A stretch of 64,000 nucleotides of DNA from Prochlorococcus sp. AG-363-M17 (GCA_003278365.1 QCFS01000003.1:21587-85586), one strand, 5' to 3'; shown: positions 17,593 through 26,775, counted from the stretch's first letter. A program made the numbers and translations. Notes: generated from the letters alone by a model not told the origin.

Positions 17593-17620
17593 AAAGAGAG
17601 ATTTACCACTCTCTTTTTTT
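17593..17620 (+). terminator. rho-independent terminator
   Basis: Stem AAGAGAG / CTCTCTT with an eight-base loop and a T run, 14 bp after the 44-residue ORF. It supports that ORF being a transcribed unit. Confidence 0.75.
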
Positions 17621-17751
17621 ATGCAGAGCAATGATCGTATAGGCAGTGGTTTAGGTGTTTCAATAACCCAACAAATGGCTGTTAACCATAAAGGTCTATT
17701 GAAGCTTGTAATGATATTAATGGTGGTGCTTTAATTCAAATCAAATTACGT

Positions 17752-18990
17752 CTACAAAAATAAAATTTGGATGGTCATACCTAGGGCAATAGATATCGCA
17801 ACTAATTTATAAGGCTTTATGGATTGTTTAAAACTTATGATTAGACTAATAAAAAAGATTAGACTATAAATACAAGTTTCAAAGATATTTTTGCCAAAAA
17901 TGACCTTACCCGTCATCGGTATGACTACGGCAAGAATTGCACCCGGTATGCCTGATAACACTCCATTAATATAGTTGGCTATACTTACTTTTGTTTTGAT
18001 CCTTTGTATCAAAGGGTCCCCTAGAAGAATAAAAATAAAACTTGGTAAAAATATCGCGAATGTTGAGATGAGGGAGAAAAATGTTCCTAAAAGAATAGAT
18101 CCTTCTTTTGCACCAACTTGAAAACCTATAAATGCACTTGAAAGAACTACTGGCCCTGGAGAGAGTTGACCTATGGCTATAGCATCAATAAAACTACGAC
18201 TATCCAACCAACCCATCTCAATTACTTGAGTTTGTAGAAGTGGAATAATTACTAGCCCTCCACCAAAAACCAGCAAACCTGCTTTAAAGAATACATAAAA
18301 TAACTTTAAAGAGTTGGATGATAGATTGCCTATATCTTCTCGAAATATTGGAACCGTTAAAAAACTTGGGAAACTAAATGAACTTAGATCGACATAAGAA
18401 TGCTCAAAGCCAGAAGGAATAAAGAAAAAACTCAGAAATCTCTTTGAATTATTTTGATAGATTCCGAAAATTCCAGCTAGCAATAAAAGCAATGTAATAG
18501 GTAAATGGAGTGAAGTTGATCTATCAATAATTGACCCAATAAATACAAAAATAGCTATTGTCAATTGCCATACTTGGCTACGTTTTTTTAATAGGTTTAA
18601 AGCAAAACCCCAAATGATTGAAGTTACAATTATTTGAGGAATAGACAAAAAAACCGGAAAATTTTCAAATGATTGTCCATGTCTCCAAAGTTGGCTCAAA
18701 AGTAAAATGATGAAAAATCCAGGCAATAAAAAACATATCCCACTTATCAATCCTCCGTAAAAACCTTTTATCTTTGTCCCTAAAAAGATTGCTAATTGGC
18801 TTGATGTCGGCCCAGGTAATATTTCGCAAATACCCAATCCTTGATCAAACTCTTGCTCAGAAACCCAATTCCTTTGAGTTATGATCTCGTCTTTAAACAT
18901 AGCTATGTGCGCAAATGGGCCACCAAAACTAAAGAGTCCTATTCTCAGAAAAGTTGAACTCAGTTCAGTAAATCTTGCGGTCACTTTCAA
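17752..18990 (-). CDS. chrA: chromate transporter ChrA (two-domain CHR family)
   Basis: 412 residues with two homologous CHR halves: the first with FLRIGLFSFGGPFAHIAMFKDEI and GICEILPGPTSSQLAIFLG, the second with FFKAGLLVFGGGLVIIPLLQ and AIGQLSPGPVVLSSAFIGF. About ten to twelve membrane helices. The family exports chromate and possibly other oxyanions (sulfate-linked). It follows arsJ by 52 bp and is probably the last gene of a gap-arsJ-chrA operon; in Prochlorococcus phosphate islands chrA is a common neighbour of arsenate genes, so an oxyanion other than chromate may be the substrate. Confidence 0.92.
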   Translation of the reverse strand: MKVTARFTELSSTFLRIGLFSFGGPFAHIAMFKDEIITQRNWVSEQEFDQGLGICEILPGPTSSQLAIFLGTKIKGFYGGLISGICFLLPGFFIILLLSQLWRHGQSFENFPVFLSIPQIIVTSIIWGFALNLLKKRSQVWQLTIAIFVFIGSIIDRSTSLHLPITLLLLLAGIFGIYQNNSKRFLSFFFIPSGFEHSYVDLSSFSFPSFLTVPIFREDIGNLSSNSLKLFYVFFKAGLLVFGGGLVIIPLLQTQVIEMGWLDSRSFIDAIAIGQLSPGPVVLSSAFIGFQVGAKEGSILLGTFFSLISTFAIFLPSFIFILLGDPLIQRIKTKVSIANYINGVLSGIPGAILAVVIPMTGKVIFGKNIFETCIYSLIFFISLIISFKQSIKPYKLVAISIALGMTIQILFL

Positions 18991-19042
18991 TCACAAAGTG
19001 TCAGATTAAAAAATGTAGAATTAAACTTCTTGCATGAGGATT

Positions 19043-20305
19043 TCAGGCTTTTTCAATGGCTATAGCACTTGAAACTGGTGGTAGTCGTAGACTTGTCAAC
19101 AATGAGATAAATACAAATAAGCTTGAACACCATAAACATAGTTGCATTCCTATAGAGGCATTTGTACCAAGCATGAATAGGACACCTGATAAGAGCGTAC
19201 CAATCAGTCTTCCAGCCGCATTTGCCATGTAATAGAAGCCCACGTTTAGACTTACGTTTTCCTTATCCGTATATGCAAGAACCATATATGAATGTATCGA
19301 TGAGTTCATTGCAAAAATGAATCCAAATGTTATTAATCCAACTGTAATTGCTATTTCTGGATTGCTATGTCGCCATAGTGCTATAGCTATTAAAGCTGGT
19401 ATTGCCGTTAAGACAGCGCTCCAGAATTGAACAGAAGAAACTCCTGGGCTTGTTTTATTTCCCCATAAATTTCTTAAAGACGGCGCAAACGCTTGGATAA
19501 AGCCATAACCAATAACCCAGAATCCTAGGAAAGCTCCAATCTCAGAAAAATTCCAATTTAGATACGTTTCAAGAAAAACAGGTAGTGCTACGACGAACCA
19601 TACGTCTCTTGCCCCAAAGAGAAAAAAGCGTGCAAAAGAGAGGACATTGATCCCTTCAGATTTAGAAAATAAGTCTTTGAAGATTGGTTTGCTTTTCATC
19701 TTCCCAATATCTCCAGGCAAAATTAATGTCAATAAAAACGAAACACCTAAACCGATTGCCATTAATTCAACTGCTTTATTAAAACCAAAACTGGTCAGCA
19801 AAAGTCCACCAAGAAAAAAGCCAACTCCTTTGAGTGCATTTTTTGAACCAGTTAAGATAGCAACCCATTTGAATAATTGATTATTTCCACCATCTTCTTC
19901 AGGGGAATCTGGAACGACAGTTTTGATTGCACTTTTGGCACTCATTTTATTGAGATCCTTTGCTACACCACTAATCGCTTGAGCAACCATGACATAAATG
20001 ACACTCAAAAGTTTCGACCAACCACTTGAAACTGGTATCAACATCAATAAGGCACCTATTTGTAAAAGTGTCCCTACCCATAGTGTTAGACGTAATCCAT
20101 ATCTTGCTCCAATCCATCCACCATAGAGATTAGTGACGATGCCAAAGAACTCGTAAAAAAGGAATAAGAATGCGATTTCTAAGGTTGTATATCCAAGGCT
20201 ATGAAAGTGAAAAATCACTAGCATCCTTAGAGCACCATCTGTCAGAGTGAATGCCCAATAGTTGGTCGTTACGATCCCGTATTGCTGTAGTGACGATAAT
20301 TTCAT
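19043..20305 (-). CDS. arsJ: organoarsenical efflux permease ArsJ (MFS)
   Basis: Exports 1-arseno-3-phosphoglycerate, which falls apart outside and so removes arsenate from the cell. 420 residues, about 12 helices; the N-terminus QQYGIVTTNYWAFTLTDGALRMLVIFHFH and the MSAKSAIKTVVP segment are the ArsJ hallmarks that separate it from other MFS transporters. It starts 11 bp after gap, its functional partner, and both are divergent from arsR. Confidence 0.93.
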   Translation of the reverse strand: MKLSSLQQYGIVTTNYWAFTLTDGALRMLVIFHFHSLGYTTLEIAFLFLFYEFFGIVTNLYGGWIGARYGLRLTLWVGTLLQIGALLMLIPVSSGWSKLLSVIYVMVAQAISGVAKDLNKMSAKSAIKTVVPDSPEEDGGNNQLFKWVAILTGSKNALKGVGFFLGGLLLTSFGFNKAVELMAIGLGVSFLLTLILPGDIGKMKSKPIFKDLFSKSEGINVLSFARFFLFGARDVWFVVALPVFLETYLNWNFSEIGAFLGFWVIGYGFIQAFAPSLRNLWGNKTSPGVSSVQFWSAVLTAIPALIAIALWRHSNPEIAITVGLITFGFIFAMNSSIHSYMVLAYTDKENVSLNVGFYYMANAAGRLIGTLLSGVLFMLGTNASIGMQLCLWCSSLFVFISLLTSLRLPPVSSAIAIEKA

Positions 20306-20316
20306 TTGGTTATCTT

Positions 20317-21345
20317 TTAACCTTTGCTATCTAGATTCACGACATAAGAAGTCAAGTCAGCCATCCGACAGCTATAACCCCATTCATTGTCATACCAGGC
20401 AAAAACCTTTAATTGATTCTCATCTATAACCATTGTGGACAAAGCATCAATAATTGAACTGCGTGAATCATTGACGTAGTCAATAGAGACTAAGGGTCTT
20501 TCTTCATAACCAAGAATTCCTTTTAAGTCTCCTTCCGCTGCACGTTGAAAAGCGTCATTAACCTCTTGAACTGAGACCTTTCTCTCAAGTTCGAAAACGG
20601 CATCAGTCAGGGATGCATTCAACAGTGGAACACGTACAGCATGTCCGTTTAATTTGCCTTGAAGCTCTGGGAAAATCATGCCTATTGCCTTCGCCGAACC
20701 GGTAGTAGTAGGAATAAGACTTTGAATGCTGCTACGGGCTCGTCTTAGATCACTTTTAAATGAGTCAATTGGCACTTGTGTATTCGTGATGTCATGGAGT
20801 GTGGTAATGGCTCCATGGATAATGCCAAAACTTTCATTGACAACTTTGACAACTGGTGCCAAGCAATTGGTTGTACACGATGCAGCTGTGACTAGTCGAT
20901 GAATCTTAGGGTCGTAAAGATTATGGTTGATTCCATAGACGATATTTAGAGCTTCTGTCCCTGCCACTTCACCTGTCACGGGACAAGCAACAACAACTCT
21001 TTTAATGCCACACTGATCAAAGTAAGGGTTTAATAGTTCTGGTGTTTTTATCTTTCCACTGCATTCCAGAACAAAGTCAACACCCGCCTGCTCCCATGGA
21101 ACATTAGTGGGAGCACTCTCTTGCGAGTAGCTAAGAAATTGACCATCAATCTTGATCCCTTTTAAGTCGGAATCAATGTGCTGGTCCCAACGACCATGAA
21201 CGGAGTCAAATTCCAGTAGATGAGCTGCTGTTGGAGCATCTCCTGCTGGGTCATTGATATGAACGAGTTCAATATTGGAACGACCCCATAAGGCACGAAA
21301 AACTAAGCGGCCAATCCGACCAAAACCATTAATACCAATGCGCAT
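20317..21345 (-). CDS. gap: glyceraldehyde-3-phosphate dehydrogenase of the arsenate system
   Basis: 342 residues from the ATG at 21345 ([16 protein letters not shown]); an upstream in-frame ATG would add 14 hydrophobic residues before the Rossmann start and is unlikely. NAD motif GFGRIG at residues 7-12, catalytic SCTTN at 156-160 with Cys157. With arsenate in place of phosphate the enzyme forms 1-arseno-3-phosphoglycerate, exported by ArsJ encoded 11 bp downstream. The pairing with arsJ and divergent arsR marks this as the detoxification isozyme rather than the Calvin-cycle one. Confidence 0.94.
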   Translation of the reverse strand: MRIGINGFGRIGRLVFRALWGRSNIELVHINDPAGDAPTAAHLLEFDSVHGRWDQHIDSDLKGIKIDGQFLSYSQESAPTNVPWEQAGVDFVLECSGKIKTPELLNPYFDQCGIKRVVVACPVTGEVAGTEALNIVYGINHNLYDPKIHRLVTAASCTTNCLAPVVKVVNESFGIIHGAITTLHDITNTQVPIDSFKSDLRRARSSIQSLIPTTTGSAKAIGMIFPELQGKLNGHAVRVPLLNASLTDAVFELERKVSVQEVNDAFQRAAEGDLKGILGYEERPLVSIDYVNDSRSSIIDALSTMVIDENQLKVFAWYDNEWGYSCRMADLTSYVVNLDSKG

Positions 21346-21408
21346 TGAACCAACTAGCAGTAAAAAAAAGAACGCTCTGGGCTTCAAAGAAAAGCTACCT
21401 TAGAACGC

Positions 21409-21442
21409 ATCAATTTATTTTGATATATCAACCCTGCTTGGT
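21409..21442. promoter_or_regulatory. ArsR operator pair between gap and arsR
   Basis: One perfect ATCAA-N6-TTGAT at 21409-21424, then 2 bp, then ATCAA-N6-TTGGT at 21427-21442 (one mismatch). Spacing and box type match the array before pstS. The position in the divergent gap/arsR intergenic region fits autoregulation and repression of gap-arsJ-chrA. Confidence 0.78.
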
Positions 21443-21505
21443 GCAAGCTATTGTGTGATTGGTTCAAAAATTGATAGCAAAAACCTTTGTAGATCATTTG
21501 GATTC

Positions 21506-21835
21506 ATGGGAGCAGTAGTTGCTGAAGAAAATGTGCTTGCGGCAAGTCAAGCCAGTGGGCTTCTCAAGGCCTTAGCCGATCCTCTTCGTATGGAAGTCAT
21601 TCAATCTTTATCAGAAGGAGAGTGTTGTGTTTGTGATCTGATGAAAAAGACAGATCTTGCACAATCACGCCTTTCATTTCATCTCAAGGTTCTAAAAGAT
21701 TCAGGATTAATTACAGACCGTCAAAGCGGACGTTGGGTGTACTACAAATTGGATCTAAAAGCGTTTCAATTATTAGAAGATTGGATAGCTGATCTGAAAA
21801 AGAGTTGTAAGAATGCAGCAAAGCCTTGTTCTTAA
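21506..21835 (+). CDS. arsR: arsenic-responsive repressor ArsR
   Basis: 110 residues from the ATG at 21506; a GTG at 21455 in the same frame would add 17 residues and overlap no operator, so the longer form is possible. Winged helix-turn-helix of the SmtB/ArsR family: LADPLRMEVIQSL, then the metalloid-binding motif ECCVCDL (Cys40, Cys41, Cys43 by this start), and the recognition helix QSRLSFHLKVLKDSG. Two more cysteines near the C-terminus (102 and 109) could bind As(III). Arsenite binding should release it from DNA. Confidence 0.93.
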   Translation: MGAVVAEENVLAASQASGLLKALADPLRMEVIQSLSEGECCVCDLMKKTDLAQSRLSFHLKVLKDSGLITDRQSGRWVYYKLDLKAFQLLEDWIADLKKSCKNAAKPCS

Positions 21836-22059
21836 TCCGTACTTATAGGATCTGACTTTAATGATTGATCAACTCTTTAAAATATCAACAACATTGTCTT
21901 CTTCAAGGTATTAATTGGTGTTCTTGTTGCCCTCGCTAATGAACGATACCCCAATCAGTAAAACCGTTCATATTGATAAGTAAATATACTAAATAGTAGC
22001 AATATGTCTCAGTGATTCAGAAGATTGTAGAAGAACTTCTGTTTAACTCAATAGTCATT

Positions 22060-22386
22060 TTACTTTGTTAATTGATGAGTACAACTAGAGTCTTCTAAGC
22101 TCATATCTACTAACCAATCTTTATCGATGCCAAGGAGTTCAATAGCCTTTAATTCAAAACCATCAAGTTCAAAGTAGTTGTAAGGAACCTTTACCCGTAA
22201 GGTTAATTGCCCCTCTTCTCTTGAAATGGAGTGATTGGAAAATTCAAGTTCTTCCAAATTTCCATCAACATCATTTGAGATAGTTAGTCTTAAGATCTTC
22301 TTTAGATTCCATGGGGATTTATCCATGAAACTTGCTTGATCTTCCCAGTATTGTTTATAAGCATGGAACCCTTTCTTGATGTTCAT
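22060..22386 (-). CDS. 108-residue duplicated hypothetical protein, copy 2
   Basis: Near-identical to the protein at 14812-15138: one substitution at residue 48 and a different last residue because the repeat ends inside the last codons. The reading frame has survived in both copies, suggesting either a very recent duplication or selection on both. Family unknown. Confidence 0.62.
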   Translation of the reverse strand: MNIKKGFHAYKQYWEDQASFMDKSPWNLKKILRLTISNDVDGNLEELEFSNHSISREEGQLTLRVKVPYNYFELDGFELKAIELLGIDKDWLVDMSLEDSSCTHQLTK

Positions 22387-22421
22387 TGCTCACTCCATTT
22401 AAAGTTGATTAAGGGTTATAG
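22065..22421. repeat. 357-bp direct repeat, right copy
   Basis: Partner of 14817-15173, same orientation, one mismatch. It lies just beyond arsR and closes the phosphate/arsenate cassette on the right. Confidence 0.95.
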
Positions 22422-22462
22422 GAAGGTTGCAAGCCTTCAGATGATGAGCCATGTAGAAAGCT

Positions 22463-22738
22463 CTAGGAAGCACCCTTCCCTTGAGGAAGTCTCAATAACG
22501 AAAGTCCTGTTATAAGAAGCATCAAAGTCAATATACCTATCAATGGTGAATATATGGACTGCAAGTTAATAACTCCAAAATTCCCAGTGTGAAGTTTAAT
22601 TAGCCAAAAAGCATCTATACCAACTGCCAAAAGAATTGAATAAATCGATCCACTTAGAATTGTTAATAAGAGTGGAATGGCTAGGAAAAAAGCAATTCTC
22701 CTATGCCAAAAACGACTTACTGGTGAAGCTCCTCTCAT
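22463..22738 (-). CDS. PepSY-type small membrane protein
   Basis: 91 residues with two or three helices: RFWHRRIAFFLAIPLLLTILSG, then DAFWLIKLHTGNFG and a final helix. The WHR...G...HTG layout resembles the transmembrane part of PepSY-associated proteins found in cyanobacteria; they are linked to metal-dependent reductases in other groups. It directly follows the DUF3721 gene on the same strand (2 bp gap). Confidence 0.6.
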   Translation of the reverse strand: MRGASPVSRFWHRRIAFFLAIPLLLTILSGSIYSILLAVGIDAFWLIKLHTGNFGVINLQSIYSPLIGILTLMLLITGLSLLRLPQGKGAS

Positions 22739-22740
22739 GT

Positions 22741-22941
22741 TTATCTTTCCCTAAGTGCTTTGTGTAGCTCTTTTTCATTAGCACAAGGCATCCAATAGTC
22801 TCCATTCTTGTGAATACCCTCGCATTGCAATTCAGCTGACTGTTGGCGAGCTTCATTTTGGGTCTTGTAAATTCCTTTTGGATGAGCTTGAACAGGAGAA
22901 GCAAGCGCAAGTATTAACGGTGCAAGTAGTAAACGGTGCAT
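22741..22941 (-). CDS. secreted DUF3721 protein
   Basis: 66 residues from the ATG at 22941 (MHRLLLAPLILALASPVQA, a signal peptide cut after residue 19); an upstream ATG at 22986 would place charged residues before the signal and is less likely. The mature part has HPKGIYKTQNEARQQSAEL, LQCEGIH and DYWMPCANEKELH, the DUF3721 pattern with two conserved cysteines. Function unknown; the family is common in marine cyanobacteria. The next gene follows 2 bp after its stop. Confidence 0.8.
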   Translation of the reverse strand: MHRLLLAPLILALASPVQAHPKGIYKTQNEARQQSAELQCEGIHKNGDYWMPCANEKELHKALRER

Positions 22942-23388
22942 AAAATCAGGAGTTCGACAGCTCAGTGCTTGGCACTCCATCGACATAAGCAGTCTTATAC
23001 AATCTAATGAGCATCACCGAAACGTCCCGCTAGGACGAGGTGATTACTTCTGCTTGCGAGGAATGAATACCTTCATTTAGAGGCTTAAAAGTGTGAATAG
23101 AGTATGAACAGATTTTGTGAATTCCTTGTAATTGCTTTTCCTCATTCAAATCCACTTGTTCATTAGTCAGCACAGTTAATTTCCTGTTTGCCATGGGATC
23201 TCAGCGAAAAGTGGCGGTTTGGATAGACCCTCGATCTCAGCAGGGGATTTCTGTTTTTTCTATCTTGGTCTATTTGTATTGAAGTTGCAGTTGCTTTTGG
23301 GCCATCTCTTTTAGTGGGCCTTGGGGGAGCTCATTGAGAAGATTTGCCAGGGTTGGAGTAGGAGGACGATTTCGCAGTTGTATTCGAT
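22942..23388. other. 447-bp intergenic stretch, nothing recognised
   Basis: Apart from a shadow ORF at 23321-23548 overlapping the WD40 gene, no coding frame, RNA or repeat is evident. It should hold the promoter of the DUF3721 gene. Confidence 0.5.
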
Positions 23389-24468
23389 TTATGAAAATCC
23401 TTTAGGAGATGTTTTTATGCGATTTTTAAAATCCCAAACATTAATTCCTCCGTTTGCATTAACGGCAGCTAGACCACAGTCATCAGGTCGCCAAGCAATT
23501 GCTTCGATACGGCCTCCTACGAATGCACCGCCAAGTGGCTCACCATGACCATTCTTCTGGAGAAGCCAAACAAAAACCGAACCATCCCTTGATCCAGAGG
23601 CTAATAGTGACCCTCGCTTGGAGAAGGTGAGGCTGGAAATCGCTCCAATGTGAAGGTCTAACTCTCCTGGTACCGTTCCTTCAGGGCCATTCCCCTGAAA
23701 GCTCCAAACCGTTACACGTTCACTTCCACCAGTAGCCAGTAGTGTGCCAGTGTGATCAAAAGCAAGATGGCATGGCTTGCCTGGATAGCCAGACATCTCA
23801 AGGTCTTTCTCAGTTGAACGACGCCAAAAATGAACAGTGTTGTCCTGACTACCGCAGGCCACAATATCTCCGTCAGGGCTTAGTACCATGGACACAAGTG
23901 AACCTTGCCATTCCAGCTTCTGATTTACCTGGTCACGAATTACATCATAAAAAGTGACTCGGCCGTAGCATGCAGTTGCTAATTCATTCGATTTTGACCA
24001 AGCAATCGCGCTGACAGTACTAGGATGTTTATCTGAGCGCCAATGTTCTTCTCCATCGGCACCAAAAACATAGACGTACTGCGAAAAGACTGCGGCTAAG
24101 AATTGTCCATCTGGTGACCATTGGAGATGTTCAACCCATCCTTTACCGAGTTCCAATGCCTTATTGGACTCCCCTTCTTTACTTTTCCAAATCAGAACAC
24201 GTCCATCCTGACCTGCAGTAGCAAAAATATCTCCATCTGGATGAATGGACATCGCAAGTAAGCCACCTTCATGGACTTCCTTTCGATGCCAAAGGGTGGT
24301 TCCAGACTTGCCTTCAAAGGCATAAAGGCCTCCTGCAGCATCACCCACTAAAAAAGCATTGCCTTCTAGTGCCCATCCGCAAACAATGACATAATCGGCG
24401 ACTTCAGTACTCCACCCCTCGTGAAGCATACCCCGACCCTGAGGGCCGAGTTCTCTTATGTCAGGCAT
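23389..24468 (-). CDS. WD40 repeat (beta-propeller) protein
   Basis: 359 residues made of about seven WD40 repeats; several end in typical strands such as DGRVLIWKS, DNTVHFWRR, RVTVWSF and DGSVFVWLL. No signal peptide or helix, so cytosolic. Its start overlaps the end of the COG0523 GTPase gene by 13 bp, giving tight coupling; the protein may be a scaffold for the GTPase or its client. Confidence 0.9.
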   Translation of the reverse strand: MPDIRELGPQGRGMLHEGWSTEVADYVIVCGWALEGNAFLVGDAAGGLYAFEGKSGTTLWHRKEVHEGGLLAMSIHPDGDIFATAGQDGRVLIWKSKEGESNKALELGKGWVEHLQWSPDGQFLAAVFSQYVYVFGADGEEHWRSDKHPSTVSAIAWSKSNELATACYGRVTFYDVIRDQVNQKLEWQGSLVSMVLSPDGDIVACGSQDNTVHFWRRSTEKDLEMSGYPGKPCHLAFDHTGTLLATGGSERVTVWSFQGNGPEGTVPGELDLHIGAISSLTFSKRGSLLASGSRDGSVFVWLLQKNGHGEPLGGAFVGGRIEAIAWRPDDCGLAAVNANGGINVWDFKNRIKTSPKGFS

Positions 24469-25838
24469 TTGTCGAACCCACTTTGCAAGGCCTCTTCATC
24501 AAGGTTCCGACCGATGAACACGAGTTGATTGCGGCGAGGTTCATTACCCCACTCCCTATCAGGCTGTGAGGTAAAGAGCATATGTACACCTTGAAAAACT
24601 ATTCGCCGCGGCTCGCCGGCAAAGCTGATGAAACCCTTCATGCGAAAGATGTCCACACCTTTCTCTGAGAGAAGTCGGCTCAGCCAAGCGTTGAGCTTTT
24701 CAGGATCGACATTGCCATTCCGCTCAATAGCAATTGAACCCACTTCATCATCGTGTTCGTGTTGTGCTACCCAAGTTCGCTCTGCTATAGGAGGAATTAA
24801 AAGGTCATTCTGTTGAGTACTTCCTGACTCAGTAACTGAAGTATCCATTCTCCTCACTTTGATATCGAATTCCTCGGCCGTGTGCTGAGTGAATAAACCA
24901 AGATGCCCAGATTTCTCAACTTCAAGCGAGAACGACTTACTCCCATCGGACTGCAGCTGAAGATTCACATGCTTGTTCAGTGGGATTTTGTCACCTGGAT
25001 GTAGGAGCTCAGCAGGTTCAGCGTAAAGTCGTACACATGATTCTGCACCTTCATTGAGAGATTCTTCGTCTGTGCCTTGGTCAGCTACAACGACGAGAGA
25101 CATCATCGGGTCAGGCCCCTCTTCGAGACTAACTTCGTAACGACCAGGCTCAAGTTGAAAAACACCCGTCCACTCAAATGGATACTCTGGTTCTAGGAAG
25201 CTGGGGCGGCGCTCCAAAACCTGGTCAAGGTCAAAAGCACCGAGGTTTAGAACAGTTTCAACAGAGACATCCGCTTGCTTACTACGTACGACACGCGCCA
25301 TACGGTTCATGTCACGTAGTCGTGCTTCAAGAGTATCGAGTGACTCATCAGAAACGAGATCAGTTTTGTTCAGAACCAGGACGTCGGCAAATGCAACCTG
25401 CTCGGAACTCTCATCACTGCGTCCCAGTTGCTGATCAATATGAGCTGCATCAACAAGCGTAACGATCCCATCGAGTGAAAATTCTGAACGAATTTCATCG
25501 TCCATGAAGAATGTTTGAGCAACCGGACCGGGGTCAGCAAGCCCCGTGGTCTCAACCAATACATAGTCGAACTTATCGCGTCTCTTCATGAGGTTGCCAA
25601 GTACGCGAATTAGATCTCCTCGAACGGTGCAGCAAATGCAACCATTAGACATTTCAAAGACTTCTTCGTCGGCATTGATAACCAGTCCCTGATCAATACC
25701 GACTTCACCATATTCATTTTCAATGACGGCGATTCGCTTACCATGCTCTTCGCTCAGAATCTTGTTAAGAAGAGTCGTCTTTCCAGAACCAAGAAATCCA
25801 GTAAGGATAGTTACGGGTACTTTTTGAGTACCATTCAT
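24456..25838 (-). CDS. COG0523 (CobW-type) GTPase, probable metal chaperone
   Basis: 460 residues. Walker A GFLGSGKT at 14-21, the family metal-binding motif CICC at 66-69 (NGCICC), VLVETTGLADP, and NKTD for guanine recognition; the CobW C-terminal domain ends the protein (AWLSRLL ... FRMKGFISFAGEPRRIVFQGVHMLF). It is longer than most members (usually 320-400) because of a segment near 215-330 rich in beta strands, and carries an acidic His stretch (HEHDDEVG). Members deliver zinc or other metals under scarcity. A Fur/Zur-like box lies 34 bp upstream. Confidence 0.93.
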   Translation of the reverse strand: MNGTQKVPVTILTGFLGSGKTTLLNKILSEEHGKRIAVIENEYGEVGIDQGLVINADEEVFEMSNGCICCTVRGDLIRVLGNLMKRRDKFDYVLVETTGLADPGPVAQTFFMDDEIRSEFSLDGIVTLVDAAHIDQQLGRSDESSEQVAFADVLVLNKTDLVSDESLDTLEARLRDMNRMARVVRSKQADVSVETVLNLGAFDLDQVLERRPSFLEPEYPFEWTGVFQLEPGRYEVSLEEGPDPMMSLVVVADQGTDEESLNEGAESCVRLYAEPAELLHPGDKIPLNKHVNLQLQSDGSKSFSLEVEKSGHLGLFTQHTAEEFDIKVRRMDTSVTESGSTQQNDLLIPPIAERTWVAQHEHDDEVGSIAIERNGNVDPEKLNAWLSRLLSEKGVDIFRMKGFISFAGEPRRIVFQGVHMLFTSQPDREWGNEPRRNQLVFIGRNLDEEALQSGFDKCLT

Positions 25839-25872
25839 AGCCTTAACAGCCGAAAAACAGTTCCATTATATT

Positions 25873-25891
25873 GAATATAATTACCATTATC
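25873..25891 (-). promoter_or_regulatory. candidate Fur/Zur box
   Basis: On the minus strand the 19-mer GATAATGGTAATTATATTC matches the Fur-type consensus at 15 of 19 positions and forms an imperfect inverted repeat (ATAAT / ATTAT). It lies 34 bp upstream of the COG0523 GTPase start codon, a usual place for a Zur- or Fur-repressed promoter. The pattern is AT-rich, so chance is not excluded. Confidence 0.5.
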
Positions 25892-26033
25892 ATGCTCATT
25901 TCCATTTTAGGACGTGCTTCACCCAAGCTTTCTTGGGTGCCAAATATGTAGAAAATTTAGATTTTGCGATTTTTATCTCCTAGGTTGTGGATCAACCAGC
26001 CGTGAGTTTTGATTTTTGATTTCAAATCAAAGC

Positions 26034-26486
26034 TCAAACGTCAATAACCCTGCCGCCTTCCAGCGCATTCAATGACTCTCTAATAGCCCTTAATTGCTCA
26101 GCGTTTTCCCTTTCAGTGACACCCTTATCAATGATGGCAAAGACTGCCTGGCAAGCGCTTACAGCAGCATAGTTTTTCGTGTTGGGATCTAAGGCGATTT
26201 GGAGTAGACGTTCTGCTACTGCAGGGGCACTTGCAATCAAAACAGAGTGACTTTGATCGAGATGGTCTTTGGTTTGTTCTTCGAGGAATTGCAGGCTGTC
26301 TGGATGTACTCTCACATATCGCCTCAACGTTCTGTAGTCCATATCCACTGCGGCTGCTGCATCTTTCCAAGACGCACCACCACTCCTAAGAGTTAACGCC
26401 CTTTGAACATCAGGAGGCAATGGGATTTCTTCTATGGGTGGACGACCTCGACTCTCACGTTTTCTGTGGCTTGTAATTGTCATCAA
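26034..26486 (-). CDS. helix-turn-helix protein, terminase small subunit-like
   Basis: 150 residues: basic N-terminus (HRKRESRGRPP), helix-turn-helix (LRSGGASWKDAAAAVDMDYRTLRRYVRVHP, about 33-62), then a helical oligomerisation region (EQTKDHLDQ ... LQIALDPNTKNYAAVSACQAVFAIIDKG). The layout is that of phage terminase small subunits (DNA packaging recognition). On a tRNA-integrated island this suggests satellite-like packaging by a helper phage, but a plain regulator is possible. Confidence 0.6.
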   Translation of the reverse strand: MMTITSHRKRESRGRPPIEEIPLPPDVQRALTLRSGGASWKDAAAAVDMDYRTLRRYVRVHPDSLQFLEEQTKDHLDQSHSVLIASAPAVAERLLQIALDPNTKNYAAVSACQAVFAIIDKGVTERENAEQLRAIRESLNALEGGRVIDV

Positions 26487-26685
26487 TTCATCAATCTAGG
26501 AATACTTTTATGAGGCTCAATATGACCGCTAATCATAAGCTGAGGCTTGAAATCTTGGGGGTGTAGCACACTAGAAATCATTGATGAAAATATTGAGAGC
26601 TAGATACAGGTTCCCTGGACGCTGATCTCAATCCCAATAATCTCCTACACCTCCCCCCTTCTTACGAAGACAGCTAAAACAGCTG

Positions 26686-26775
26686 CTATAGCTTTGGCGT
26701 AATCAAATAAACCGCTATTCCAATTAAAACCAACGTATCGACAACACTAATTCCTATGAGCAGGGATGGACTCAT
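26686..26775 (-). CDS. 29-residue membrane peptide
   Basis: MSPSLLIGISVVDTLVLIG and so on: a single hydrophobic helix. Its ATG overlaps the stop of the upstream gene by 4 bp (ATGA), a translational-coupling arrangement that supports it as a gene despite its size. Last of four tandem small genes. Confidence 0.5.
   Translation of the reverse strand: MSPSLLIGISVVDTLVLIGIAVYLITPKL

Noticed and set aside
22701..22910. Minus-strand 69-codon ORF over the DUF3721 gene
   Set aside because: Other frame matches DUF3721 with a signal peptide.
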